NCBI GenBank assembly: GCA_020636105.1
Contig: JACJYL010000001.1
Coordinates: 3,720,001-3,784,000 of the forward strand
Source: Lewinellaceae bacterium
Lineage (GTDB): Bacteria > Bacteroidota > Bacteroidia > Chitinophagales > Saprospiraceae
Reading direction: 5' to 3'
Length of the DNA stretch: 64,000 bases
Made by a program: the position numbers and the translations under genes. Of the stretch, positions 17,987 through 26,680 are shown piece after piece. Numbering within the stretch: the first letter of the stretch is position 1; every line of letters begins with the position of its first letter. The notes beneath the pieces were generated by a model. That model saw nothing but the letters and a program-made list of their open reading frames with translations, was not told the DNA's origin and searched no databases.

Positions 17987-18298
17987 AACCTAAATTTTTA
18001 TCAAATGGAATTTTTTAACATCCTAACCTGTTAGACATTATATTACCAGGCTGAGGTTGGGACATTTTTCATCCTTTTACAAAAATAGCGGGGGCTCCAA
18101 AAAAAAACAATGACTTTTACAAAGGCAAAAGTTTGCTGAAACAAATAGCCACCTTGAAATAAATGATCCTTTTTCGAAATAAATGTGAACAGTATTTCTG
18201 GCTATCGGTATCATTCCCTTTTTTGTCTCCTAAAAAGTGACACCTTTGGACTCAAATCCCTATCTTTGCCCGCTTAAACAGAAAAGTATAAATCGATA
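17987..18298. other. Divergent intergenic region between serpin operon and pheT
   Basis: 312 bases without a gene. It must hold the promoters of both directions. A -7-like TATCTTTG for pheT is at 18261-18268. No clear operator or riboswitch-like fold was recognised. Confidence 0.6.
18261..18268 (+). promoter_or_regulatory. Possible -7 promoter element of pheT
   Basis: TATCTTTG followed by C, matching the Bacteroidota -7 consensus, 30 bases before the pheT ATG. No TTG at the expected -33 position. Confidence 0.45.
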
Positions 18299-20743
18299 AT
18301 GAATATTTCTTTAAACTGGCTCAAAGATTACATAGATATAAACCTGGACCCCAAAAAAGTGGGTGAAATTCTTACCGATATCGGACTTGAAGTGGAGGGC
18401 GGAGAAGAAGTTGAATCCGTTAAAGGGGGATTGGAAGGGATCGTGATCGGTCAGGTCAAAACCTGCGGCAAACATCCCAATGCGGATAAACTTTCCGTAA
18501 CGAAAGTAGATATTGGCGGAGAGGAAGACCTGGCTATCGTTTGCGGTGCCCCCAATGTCGCGGCCGGACAAAAAGTTTTGGTAGCCACCATCGGCACTAC
18601 TTTATATGCACCTGATGGCAAGGCATGGCAAATTAAAAAGGGAAATATTCGCGGAGAAGTTTCCGAAGGGATGATCTGTGCAGAGGATGAATTGGGACTG
18701 GGGACCAGCCACGAAGGGATTATGATTTTGCCGGAAGATACCCCAATAGGGACTTTAGCAAAAGATTATTTCAATCTCGAAACAGATTATGTTTTTGAAA
18801 TCGGGTTGACCCCCAACCGATCCGATGCCACCAATCATATTGGAACGGCCCGGGATCTTGCCGCTGCCTTGAAAGTTAATTATGGATACAGCGGTTCCCT
18901 TAACATGCCTAAAGTCGATGATTTTAAAATCGACAGCAACGACCTTTCTATTGAAGTCGTGGTGGAAAATACCGAAGCATGCCCTCGTTTTTCGGGGGTT
19001 GCTATAAGAAATCTGGAGATCAAAGCATCCCCCGACTGGCTCAAGCGGCGTATTGAAGCGGTTGGAGTAAAAAGCATCAACAATATAGTGGATATCACCA
19101 ATTTCGTTTTACACGAATTAGGTCAACCGCTGCATGCCTATGATTTTCATGCCATAAAAGGACAAAAAATCATTGTAAAAACCCTTCCGGAAGGCACCAT
19201 TTTCAAGAGTCTTGAAGGAACAGAGCGGAAACTCCGCGGGGAAGACCTGATGATCTGTGACGGTGAGGGCAAAGGCATGTGTATCGGTGGCGTTTTCGGA
19301 GGATTTGATTCGGGGATCAAGGAGGGAACCACAGATATTTTCCTAGAAGCGGCACACTTCAACGCAGGTTACATCCGCCGGTCGAGCATGAGCCACAATC
19401 TTCGTACCGATGCGGCAAAAGTATTTGAAAAGGGCAGTGACCCCAATGTCACGGTATTCGCGCTAAAGCGGGCGGCCATGCTCATCAAAGCCCTCGCCAA
19501 CGGAGTAATTGCTTCAGACATCGTAGACATTTATCCGAAACCTATTGAACCGGTAAGGATCAAATCTACTTACGCCAATATCAATCGAATGATAGGCGTG
19601 AACATACCTCCTGAAAGAGTCACTTTCATTCTGGAGGCCATGGATATGGAAATTCTGGAAAAAGATGATCATGGGTTCATGGTTGCCGTGCCGACCAACA
19701 AAGCGGACGTCACCCGGGAAGCGGATCTAATCGAAGAAATTCTGCGAATTTACGGCTTCAATAATGTGCCCATTTCCGGTCATATTTCTACTGCTGTAAT
19801 TACAGGACTGTACCCAGACCCGAATAATGTCCGGAATAAAATAGCCGATTACCTGGCGGCAAACGGATTCAATGAAATGATGGCGGTTTCGCTCTCAGAA
19901 TCACGCTATTATAAAGATATCATGCATGATGTTACCGGGGAAAACCTGGTTTATATCAACAACACTTCCAATGTTCACCTGGACATCATGCGGCCACATA
20001 TGGTGTTCAGCGGGCTGGAAGCCATTGCGCGGAATCAAAACCGCCAGAGTCCGGATTTGCGGTTATTTGAATTTGGAAAAGCCTACCGAAAAATAAATGA
20101 CGGGTATAGTGAAATAGAACAGCTGACCCTTTTTATGACGGGCAAACGTCATCCTGAAAGCTGGCTTAATGACGGAAAAGCCATGACCAGTTACTTCACC
20201 CTCAAGGCGTTTGTCACCAATATTCTCAATCGCCTTGGCGTCACCACTTACCAGTCCTCAGCGATCCAAAATGATGTTTTTTCTTTTGGAATGCGCTATC
20301 ACCGTGGAGAGCAGGAAATAGTCTCTTTTGGTAAACTGGCTACCCCCCTGATCAATAAATTAAATTTAAAAGGAGAGGTATTTTATGCTGAGTTCAACTG
20401 GGCTCCCATTTTCAAGGCATGCCGTAAACATAACATTATAGTTGAATCTCTAAATAAATATCCTTCCGTAAGAAGAGATTTGGCACTTGTTGTTGAAAAA
20501 TCCGTAAATTTTATTGATATTGCATCAATTGCGGCGAAGACCGGGAAAAAATTGTTAAAAGACATCAACTTATTTGATGTCTATGAAAGCGAAAAGCAAT
20601 TAGGCCCTGGTAAAAAGTCTTATGCCGTGAGTTTTATTTTCGAGGATCCTGAAAAAACAATGAAGGATAAGGATATCGAAAAAATTATGTCCCAAATGAT
20701 CCAAAATTATGAGTCTCAGTTGGGAGCAGTAATTAGAAAATAA
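18299..20743 (+). CDS. pheT: Phenylalanine-tRNA ligase beta subunit
   Basis: 814 residues, full length for bacterial PheT. In order: N-terminal domain starting MNISLNWLKDYIDINLDPKK, a tRNA-binding (EMAP-like) domain with VIGQVKTCGKHPNADKLSV, the B3/4 editing domain (LGQPLHAYDFHAI), B5, the catalytic-like core, and the C-terminal ferredoxin-fold anticodon-binding domain (NKYPSVRRDLALVVEKSVNF). Together with PheS, not in the window, it charges tRNA-Phe. It leads a run of plus-strand genes to rny, but a hairpin follows its stop. Confidence 0.97.
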   Translation: MNISLNWLKDYIDINLDPKKVGEILTDIGLEVEGGEEVESVKGGLEGIVIGQVKTCGKHPNADKLSVTKVDIGGEEDLAIVCGAPNVAAGQKVLVATIGTTLYAPDGKAWQIKKGNIRGEVSEGMICAEDELGLGTSHEGIMILPEDTPIGTLAKDYFNLETDYVFEIGLTPNRSDATNHIGTARDLAAALKVNYGYSGSLNMPKVDDFKIDSNDLSIEVVVENTEACPRFSGVAIRNLEIKASPDWLKRRIEAVGVKSINNIVDITNFVLHELGQPLHAYDFHAIKGQKIIVKTLPEGTIFKSLEGTERKLRGEDLMICDGEGKGMCIGGVFGGFDSGIKEGTTDIFLEAAHFNAGYIRRSSMSHNLRTDAAKVFEKGSDPNVTVFALKRAAMLIKALANGVIASDIVDIYPKPIEPVRIKSTYANINRMIGVNIPPERVTFILEAMDMEILEKDDHGFMVAVPTNKADVTREADLIEEILRIYGFNNVPISGHISTAVITGLYPDPNNVRNKIADYLAANGFNEMMAVSLSESRYYKDIMHDVTGENLVYINNTSNVHLDIMRPHMVFSGLEAIARNQNRQSPDLRLFEFGKAYRKINDGYSEIEQLTLFMTGKRHPESWLNDGKAMTSYFTLKAFVTNILNRLGVTTYQSSAIQNDVFSFGMRYHRGEQEIVSFGKLATPLINKLNLKGEVFYAEFNWAPIFKACRKHNIIVESLNKYPSVRRDLALVVEKSVNFIDIASIAAKTGKKLLKDINLFDVYESEKQLGPGKKSYAVSFIFEDPEKTMKDKDIEKIMSQMIQNYESQLGAVIRK

Positions 20744-20744
20744 A

Positions 20745-20783
20745 AACAGATCGGGAAAAAACATTTTTTGTTTTCGATCTGTT
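20745..20783 (+). terminator. Hairpin after pheT, weak terminator candidate
   Basis: AACAGATC pairs with GATCTGTT around an inner GAAAA/TTTTC stem just after the pheT stop. No T-run follows, so termination is uncertain; it may instead protect the mRNA 3' end. Confidence 0.4.
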
Positions 20784-20865
20784 GAACTGATCCCCGGGCA
20801 CATAGAAAACTATGTGATTGGATTTTTAATTTTTTTTAAATTTAATTTACGCCACAGCGTCGATT

Positions 20866-21162
20866 ATGTCAGTCACAGATTTATTTGAAAATATAGAACT
20901 AAAAATCAGGCAACTGGCCCTCAAGGTAGAGCGGCTGGAAAAAGAAAATTTATCCCTCAAAAACGAAAATGAAAAACAAAAAGTTGAACTGGATCTTCAA
21001 AGAGATACAGTGAATGCTTTGAACGAAAAATTACTGGATGCGCAAAAGGCAATTACCAGTAAAAAAAATGAGGACAGAGAGCATTCGGAGCAACTAAAAC
21101 AGCAAATGGATCAATACATTAAAGAGATAGACAAGTGTATTGAATGGTTACACAATAATTAA
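20866..21162 (+). CDS. Small coiled-coil protein upstream of zapA
   Basis: 98 residues, almost entirely a predicted coiled coil (heptads from LKIRQLALKVERLEKENLSL onward, very rich in Glu, Lys and Gln), ending WLHNN. It ends two bases before zapA and is surely co-transcribed and translationally coupled with it. Size and fold resemble ZapB-like division proteins, and a partner role with ZapA is an inference from position; no specific family is recognised. Confidence 0.75.
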   Translation: MSVTDLFENIELKIRQLALKVERLEKENLSLKNENEKQKVELDLQRDTVNALNEKLLDAQKAITSKKNEDREHSEQLKQQMDQYIKEIDKCIEWLHNN

Positions 21163-21164
21163 TT

Positions 21165-21464
21165 ATGGACGGGCACGATGTTAAAAACATAACGGTTGTT
21201 ATTGCCGGCAGACCCTACCCGCTAAAGGTTCAGGAAAGGGATGAACCGTCCATCAGAAAAATAGTGAATGAAATCAATGAAAAAGTAAATGATTTTCAAT
21301 TGACATACACTAATAAAGACAAACAGGATTGCCTCGCGATGGCAGCACTAACCTTCGCAGTCGATAATTATAAAACCCGCTTGTCCAACGTAGCCCTCGA
21401 AGATGATGTTTTAGTTCAAAGGCTGGAAAATATTGATATTTTGCTTGAACAATTACTTAAATAA
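21165..21464 (+). CDS. zapA: Cell division protein ZapA
   Basis: 99 residues. The N-terminal strand-rich part (ITVVIAGRPYPLKVQERDEPSIRKI) and the central helix with DCLAMAALTFAVD match ZapA, which bundles FtsZ protofilaments at midcell. The C-terminal coiled coil (RLENIDILLEQLL) is the dimer/tetramer segment. Starts two bases after the coiled-coil gene. Confidence 0.88.
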   Translation: MDGHDVKNITVVIAGRPYPLKVQERDEPSIRKIVNEINEKVNDFQLTYTNKDKQDCLAMAALTFAVDNYKTRLSNVALEDDVLVQRLENIDILLEQLLK

Positions 21465-21634
21465 GTATTTGCTCAGTTCATCATTTAATATTACTTAGGC
21501 CTCTTTCCGAAAAAGTTGATTTTAATAATCCAATCTTTTCTCTCTTCTCATTTTATATTTTTTTTAAATTTCAGGGATTCAGGTAATTGTTTTACCTGCT
21601 GACTTTTTATATAAATACATAAAAACAAACCATT

Positions 21635-23314
21635 ATGGATATAATATCAATAGGCATAGGGGTCGTCATTGGCCTGATTGTGGGTTTTATTGTAGCAAAA
21701 TTCATCACCGGCAAGGCAAATAAAAGCAAGATCGAAGAGATGAATGCGAAAGCTGACCAGATCATCAAAGAAGCCCGAATTTCCGCCAGCAGAATAGAAT
21801 CTGAGGCCGACATGAAGGTGGAAAAATTGATCAGCCAGGCTGAAATAAAAAATGAAAAGACCAAACAAAGAAAAATTCAGGAAGCCAAAGATAAATTTGC
21901 CCGCTACCGCTCAGAGTTCGAAAATTTCAAAAGCGAACAGAAGGTCGAAATGAAGGAGCGTGAAATGGAAATCAAGGCATTGGAACTTGAATTAAAGCAG
22001 AACCAGGAAAAATTTGAAGAAGGAAAAAGATCTTTTGAAAACCAAAAACTGGAAATTGAAGCACAAGAGGCCGAATTGAAAACCATCCGGGAGAATCTGG
22101 ACACCCAGTTGAAAATTGTCGCCAAAAAGAAAGAAGAGTTAAGTGCTGCCAACGAACTCCATATCAAAGCCCTGGAACAAGTGGCAAAACTCTCTGAACA
22201 GGAGGCCAAAGAACAATTACTCGATGCCGTCAAAGCCAAAGCTGAAAATGATTCTCTAGCCTTGAGAAAGGAAACCATTCAGCAAGCCAAAACCACGGCC
22301 AATAAGGAAGCCAAAAAGATTGTCATCCAGACCATCCAGCGTATGTGCGCTGAATATACCATTGAAAATACCGTTTCCGTCTTCAACCTCGAATCGGATG
22401 ACCTTAAAGGACAGATCATCGGTAGAGAAGGCCGTAACATTCGTGCCCTCGAAGCTGCCACAGGCGCAGAAATCGTCGTAGATGATACTCCGGAAGCGAT
22501 CATCATTTCAAGTTTCGATCCGATCCGGAGAGAAGTGTGCCGGCTTTCATTGAAGAAACTGGTCGCTGACGGCCGTATCCACCCGGCACGTATTGAAGAG
22601 GTCGTGGCAAAAACCCGCAGCCAGATTGAAGAACAGATCATCGAAATCGGTGAACGTACCGTTATAGATCTTGATATTCACGGCCTTAATCCTTATCTCG
22701 TAAAAATGGTGGGCCGGATGCGCTTCCGTTCTTCTTATGGTCAGAACCTGCTCAAGCACTCTATGGAAACCGCTAATCTTTGTGCCGTGATGGCCGCAGA
22801 GCTCGGGCTCAATCCCAAACAAATTAAGCTGGCCAAACGCGCAGGACTATTACACGATATAGGTAAAGTAGTGGAAGAAGAAAGTGAAATGTCACATGCC
22901 ATCCACGGTATGAAACTTTGTGAAAAATACAACGAACACAAAGTAGTTATCAATGCTGTGGGAGCCCACCACGATGAAATTGAAATGAATAACATCATTT
23001 CTCCGATCGTCCAGGCTTGTGATGCCATTTCAGGAGCCCGTCCGGGTGCCCGTAGGGAAATTCTGGAGAGCTACCTCAAGCGAATCACCGAACTGGAAGA
23101 ACTGGCACTCGCTCACGAAGGGGTGCAAAATGCTTACGCAATGCAGGCAGGCCGTGAATTGCGCGTCATCGTTGAATCAGAAAAAGTTTCTGACCAATAC
23201 GCAGATGATCTCGCATTCATGATCTCTGAAAAAATACAGGATGAAATGCAATATCCCGGTCAGATCAAGGTGACGGTCATCCGCGAAAAACGAGCTATTT
23301 CATTCGCGCGATAA
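21635..23314 (+). CDS. rny: Ribonuclease Y
   Basis: 559 residues. An N-terminal membrane anchor ([22 protein letters not shown]) is followed by a very long coiled coil (about 35-235), a KH domain with [21 protein letters not shown] (near 260), and an HD phosphohydrolase domain with [11 protein letters not shown] (near 405) and the later GAHHDE. This membrane-anchored endonuclease starts mRNA decay. It is somewhat longer than the Bacillus enzyme because of the coiled coil. A good terminator follows. Confidence 0.96.
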   Translation: MDIISIGIGVVIGLIVGFIVAKFITGKANKSKIEEMNAKADQIIKEARISASRIESEADMKVEKLISQAEIKNEKTKQRKIQEAKDKFARYRSEFENFKSEQKVEMKEREMEIKALELELKQNQEKFEEGKRSFENQKLEIEAQEAELKTIRENLDTQLKIVAKKKEELSAANELHIKALEQVAKLSEQEAKEQLLDAVKAKAENDSLALRKETIQQAKTTANKEAKKIVIQTIQRMCAEYTIENTVSVFNLESDDLKGQIIGREGRNIRALEAATGAEIVVDDTPEAIIISSFDPIRREVCRLSLKKLVADGRIHPARIEEVVAKTRSQIEEQIIEIGERTVIDLDIHGLNPYLVKMVGRMRFRSSYGQNLLKHSMETANLCAVMAAELGLNPKQIKLAKRAGLLHDIGKVVEEESEMSHAIHGMKLCEKYNEHKVVINAVGAHHDEIEMNNIISPIVQACDAISGARPGARREILESYLKRITELEELALAHEGVQNAYAMQAGRELRVIVESEKVSDQYADDLAFMISEKIQDEMQYPGQIKVTVIREKRAISFAR

Positions 23315-23336
23315 ATGATTTTATCTTCATCAGGCA

Positions 23337-23376
23337 AAACACCGGGCAGCGTTTGAGTTGTTCGGTGTTTTTTTTT
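23337..23376 (+). terminator. Intrinsic terminator after rny
   Basis: AAACACCG pairs with CGGTGTTT across an 18-base loop and runs into a long T tract, about 25 bases after the rny stop codon. Confidence 0.85.
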
Positions 23377-23477
23377 CGCAATACCTTCAATCAAAATGAA
23401 AAATATGAAATCTCCAATACCTCATTGGGTTCGTTTACAACCCGCATTTTACGCTGGATTAATCGGAAAAAGTAGTT

Positions 23478-24803
23478 ATGCTTAAAAACGCAGCCTTTTA
23501 CCGCAGCCTGTTGGTCCTTTTTTTATTTTTTTTATCGACCCGTTTTTATGGACAACCCATTACGCTTATGCCAAAAGACTTTATTGCTGTGGATAAAACA
23601 CAATTTTTCAAAAACGGCAAACCCTATTATTTCATAGGGACAAATTTATGGTATGGCATGAACCTCGGCATCGCTGATCATCAGGCCTACCGGGAAAGAC
23701 TTACGCGGGAACTGGATCATTTACACTCACTGGGCATTAATAATTTGCGCATCATGGCTGCCAGTGAAGGCCCGGATTCCGAACCCTGGAGAATGTCCCC
23801 GGCGCTTCAGACGGCTCCAGGGGTATACAACGAAAATTTGCTCAAAGGGCTGGATTTTTTGTTGACAGAGATGGCAAAACGGGATATGAACGCTGTCGTT
23901 TGTCTCAATAATATGTGGCCATGGTCGGGCGGTTTTGCCCAATATGTCAACTGGGCAACCGGGATCCCAATTCCCTATCCTCCTCCGGCTGAAAATGGAA
24001 AGTGGCTGAAATACATAAAATATTCCAGCCGGTTTTTTAACAATAAAGCTGCCCGTACCGCTTACCTGGCTCATATTGACTACATCCTTCAACGCACGAA
24101 CTCCATCTCCAACATTGCCTATAAAGAAGATCCGACCATCATGGCCTGGCAATTGGCTAATGAACCCAGAGCCTTCCTGAACAACCACGCATACCGGAAC
24201 TGGATCAAAACCACCGCTGCTTTCATCAAACAAGCCGATGCCAATCATTTGGTGAGTATCGGAAGCGAAGGCAATGCCTTTTTACCTCTGAGCAGTAAAT
24301 TTAAAAAAGAACATAAGATCAAAAATATTGACTATGCGACCATGCATGTATGGATTCAAAACTGGGGCTGGTACCAACCTGAAAACGCCGGAGAGTCTTT
24401 TCAAAAAGCACTGGACAAGGCCAAAAATTATATAAAAAAGCATGTTTCAATCGCCCAAAAGCTACAAATGCCGATTGTTTTGGAAGAATTTGGCATTGCC
24501 CGGGATCTTGAAAATTATGATCCTCACTCCTCTACCAACGAGAGAGATGTCTATTACAAAGAAATTTTCTCTTTAATCCATCAACTGGCGGAAGACGGAC
24601 TTCCTGTTGCGGGAGGTAATTTTTGGGCATGGGCAGGAGAAGGCCGTCCAACCACGCCCAAAGCCGTCTGGAAAGCAGGGGATGATTTTATCGGGGATCC
24701 CCCGTTTGAATACCAGGGCTGGTATTCGGTTTATGATATTGATACTTCAACACTGGAAATTATAAAAACCTTTGCGAAAAGAATGGATAGTATCGGACAG
24801 TGA
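23478..24803 (+). CDS. Secreted GH5-family beta-mannanase-like glycoside hydrolase
   Basis: 441 residues with an N-terminal signal peptide (LLVLFLFFLSTRFYGQ). The catalytic barrel follows, starting FFKNGKPYYFIGTNLWYGMN. The acid/base is probably Glu229 in WQLANEPR and the nucleophile Glu337 in VLEEFG. The opening motif, the NNMWPWSGGFAQYV segment and the late WAWAGEGRP match mannan endo-1,4-beta-mannosidases (GH5 subfamily 7 type). It would cleave mannan outside the cytoplasm. No T9SS domain is seen, so it may be periplasmic. Substrate is inferred from family only. Confidence 0.88.
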   Translation: MLKNAAFYRSLLVLFLFFLSTRFYGQPITLMPKDFIAVDKTQFFKNGKPYYFIGTNLWYGMNLGIADHQAYRERLTRELDHLHSLGINNLRIMAASEGPDSEPWRMSPALQTAPGVYNENLLKGLDFLLTEMAKRDMNAVVCLNNMWPWSGGFAQYVNWATGIPIPYPPPAENGKWLKYIKYSSRFFNNKAARTAYLAHIDYILQRTNSISNIAYKEDPTIMAWQLANEPRAFLNNHAYRNWIKTTAAFIKQADANHLVSIGSEGNAFLPLSSKFKKEHKIKNIDYATMHVWIQNWGWYQPENAGESFQKALDKAKNYIKKHVSIAQKLQMPIVLEEFGIARDLENYDPHSSTNERDVYYKEIFSLIHQLAEDGLPVAGGNFWAWAGEGRPTTPKAVWKAGDDFIGDPPFEYQGWYSVYDIDTSTLEIIKTFAKRMDSIGQ

Positions 24804-25200
24804 GGTGCCTTAAAACATAAACATGAGTTCATCCCGAATTTTCAAAAACTGTCTGAAATAGAAATTTTTTGATTATTTGAAGTATTTTTTAAATGTAAAA
24901 TGTAAAACAAGGAATTTAAAACCTCGCCTGCTGACGCAGGAAGGCAGGTGTAAAAGTGAGTGGGCAAAAGGTTTGGGTTTTGGAAAAAAGTCATTTTTTG
25001 TCGCAAAACACCTAACACACGACCCAAACACTTCTAAATTTTGCGGTTACTTGTTTTAAACCTTGCCTGCTGCCGCGACGGAAGGCAGGTTTTGCGGTTT
25101 ATTTCTTTTGTAAAAGAAAAATCCCGAATTTAATCTGATTAGATGAAATTCGGGATGAACTGTGTTCATCTCCAAATTTTTTTCGGAAAATCAGAAAATT

Positions 25201-26190
25201 TTATTTGGCAAAATAATGTTTTAGTCTGTATTCCGGATCAAATTTTTGTCCAGTTATAGCTATAGTGAAAGCGATTTTCAGCAACTTATTGGCCACCGCA
25301 ATCATGGCTACTTTAAATGGTTTTTTCTTTGCAATATAGAGTCTTTCAAATAGTTCCTTACATACAGGGTTAAACCTTTTGGCACTTAAAGCACATTCAT
25401 AAAGTAACTTTCGAAGATAGGATGACCCTAACTTGCAGATGTGTGAAGCTCCCTTAACACTTACTCCTGACTCGTATGTCCGAGGAGCTAACCCCACATA
25501 GGCTATCAAAGCTTTATATGATCCAAACTTGGTAAAGCCTCCAGTTATTAGGATTAAGGTGGCTACCGTTTTGGGACCTAAACCGGGAATTGATCGTAAA
25601 GAAGCCTCTAATTCTTTGTAATGTTCTTTAATGCTATTATTGATAAGGCATTGTATTTCTTGTAAATGTTTCTCTAATTTTACTATTTGGCACTTTATTA
25701 TTTCAAGGGCTTCTTTACTGGGGTCTGGTACAAGTTCAAAGTTTTTTTGTTGATTGATTAATGCCGTCTTTTGTTTTGTTAATTGTGCAGAAACTGTCAT
25801 TAACTGTTGAAGTTGTCTTAAATGTGTCGGTGGAGCTGTCCAACTTTCAGGCTTAAATACTTGGCCATACTGGGCAATAACATAAGCATCTACCCTATCT
25901 GTTTTTGCCCTCTTGAGATTCAATCGAGAAAAATACTTTACACGCAAAGGGTTGACTACACTAACACGTTTATCATGCTCAACTAAATATAATGCCAACC
26001 CTACATGATAAGATCCCGTTGCTTCTATTATGCATAAGTCCTGATCACTAAGGTTTTTAGCAAACTTTTGCCAACCTTGAGCATCATTATTAAAACGGCT
26101 TTCTTCTAATAGAGCCCCTTGTGATAAAACGCAGACATCAAAACTATCTTTTGATATGTCAATTCCTACAAAACGATCAGATTGTTTCAT
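25201..26190 (-). CDS. IS110-family transposase (recombinase)
   Basis: 329 residues, full length. The N-terminal DEDD (RuvC-like) domain shows Asp11 in GIDISKD, Glu56 in IIEATGSYH, and Asp98/Asp101 in KTDRVDAYVIAQYG. A coiled-coil linker follows, then the C-terminal Tnp_20 domain with SIPGLGPKTVATLI, YVGLAPRTYESG and KLGSSYLRKLLYECA. IS110 recombinases use a structured element-encoded RNA to join the target and the element ends. The frame is intact, so the element may be active. The start ATG at 26190 follows the non-coding leader. Confidence 0.96.
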   Translation of the reverse strand: MKQSDRFVGIDISKDSFDVCVLSQGALLEESRFNNDAQGWQKFAKNLSDQDLCIIEATGSYHVGLALYLVEHDKRVSVVNPLRVKYFSRLNLKRAKTDRVDAYVIAQYGQVFKPESWTAPPTHLRQLQQLMTVSAQLTKQKTALINQQKNFELVPDPSKEALEIIKCQIVKLEKHLQEIQCLINNSIKEHYKELEASLRSIPGLGPKTVATLILITGGFTKFGSYKALIAYVGLAPRTYESGVSVKGASHICKLGSSYLRKLLYECALSAKRFNPVCKELFERLYIAKKKPFKVAMIAVANKLLKIAFTIAITGQKFDPEYRLKHYFAK

Positions 26191-26224
26191 ACTAAATCGG
26201 TAAATTTGTGTTGATAAAATAACT

Positions 26225-26370
26225 TCTGTTATGCCTCATCTATCTTACTCAGGCTTTTTGCCTAACAAACTGTCCGAGGTGAAACAGAGAAAAGGAAGCG
26301 GGACTGGCTATCCCGAACTGTCTTAATGACAAATGACTCATTATAGTCTTATGCCGCTTCCTTATTTTTT
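26225..26370 (-). ncRNA. Candidate IS110 bridge RNA
   Basis: Minus-strand leader between the element's left end and the transposase start. Its 5' domain is closed by a 10-bp stem (26354-26363 with 26292-26301) and contains the words ATGAGT (complement of 26336-26341), which equals the left target flank plus core, and TTCGGGAT (complement of 26310-26317), which is complementary to the right target flank. Its 3' domain is a hairpin with outer stem CCTC/GAGG (26234-26237 with 26276-26279), inner stem AGGC/GCCT (26251-26254 with 26260-26263) and a large internal loop. The loop contains GTAAGAT (complement of 26242-26248), complementary to the element's end at 26409-26415, and ACAGT, matching the other end. 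A target loop 5' of a donor loop is the published bridge-RNA order. The exact RNA ends are guesses. Confidence 0.7.
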
Positions 26371-26458
26371 CATTTCAAATTTACCAAATTTAATTTCCTG
26401 CCCCTAAGGTAAGATGACTCATGTTTATGTTCCATGTAAAAGGGCAATCATTTTTTCG

Positions 26459-26638
26459 CTACCGTACACTTTTTTGTGTCACGCTGATTCCGCTGATTTT
26501 CGCTGATCATTTTCGAAAATTTTGCCTTGTTTTTCCGACTAAAGTACGGAATGTCATTATATTCCATCTGCGTTTTTCTGCGTTTTCTGCGAGGACCAAC
26601 CATGCATTTTCAGGACTTCCCGCAAAAGTGTACGGTAG
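26459..26638. repeat. Intergenic inverted-repeat element, about 180 bp
   Basis: Perfect 15-bp inverted repeats CTACCGTACACTTTT (26459-26473) and its complement (26624-26638) bound a non-coding segment. Inside are two sets of short tandem words: GCTGATT/GCTGATTTTC/GCTGATC on the left and CTGCGTTTTT/CTGCGTTTT/CTGCG on the right. It lies between the IS110 insertion and the end of the TlpA-like gene. It looks like a small non-autonomous mobile element or a composite of intergenic repeats; no second copy is seen in this window. Confidence 0.55.
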
Positions 26639-26680
26639 AGAAATCATTTTTCAAATCTTTACCTTGGAGCAAACTTCACC

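Larger units (their letters stand above)
25162..26419 (-). mobile_element. IS110-family insertion sequence, complete, about 1.26 kb
   Basis: The ends are fixed by comparison with the rebuilt empty site: 2-3 bases (ACT on plus, AGT on minus) are shared by the target and both junctions, so the crossover is there and the boundaries carry one base of ambiguity. The element holds one transposase gene on the minus strand and a 229-base leader that looks like a bridge-RNA gene. No terminal inverted repeats and no long target duplication are present, as usual for IS110. Confidence 0.88.
24814..26431. repeat. MITE-like repeat, copy 2, interrupted by IS110
   Basis: The repeat body is 24814-25161, and its last 12 bases are displaced to 26420-26431 by the IS110 insertion. 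The left terminus AACATAAACATGAGTTCATC is matched exactly, in inverted form, by joining GGGATGAACT (to 25161) with CATGTTTATGTT (from 26420). Compared with copy 1 (15277-15558) it carries two extra nested pieces: one near 24900-24928 and one of about 51 bases at 25049-25099, the latter flanked by a direct repeat of TTTTGCGGTT (25039-25048 and 25090-25099). Non-coding. Confidence 0.85.

Noticed and set aside
21465..21634. 6S RNA between zapA and rny by analogy with zapA-ssrS of proteobacteria
   Set aside because: Only 170 bases, AT-rich, and no long 6S-like stem with a central bubble could be drawn.
23727..24248. 173-codon minus-strand frame inside the mannanase gene
   Set aside because: Lies within conserved GH5 sequence on the other strand; no recognisable domain.
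15277..25161. CRISPR array or prophage boundaries from the repeated 280-base sequence
   Set aside because: Only two copies, 9.5 kb apart, with inverted ends and no spacers or cas genes; housekeeping genes (pheT, zapA, rny) lie between, so it is neither CRISPR nor an integrated element with att sites.
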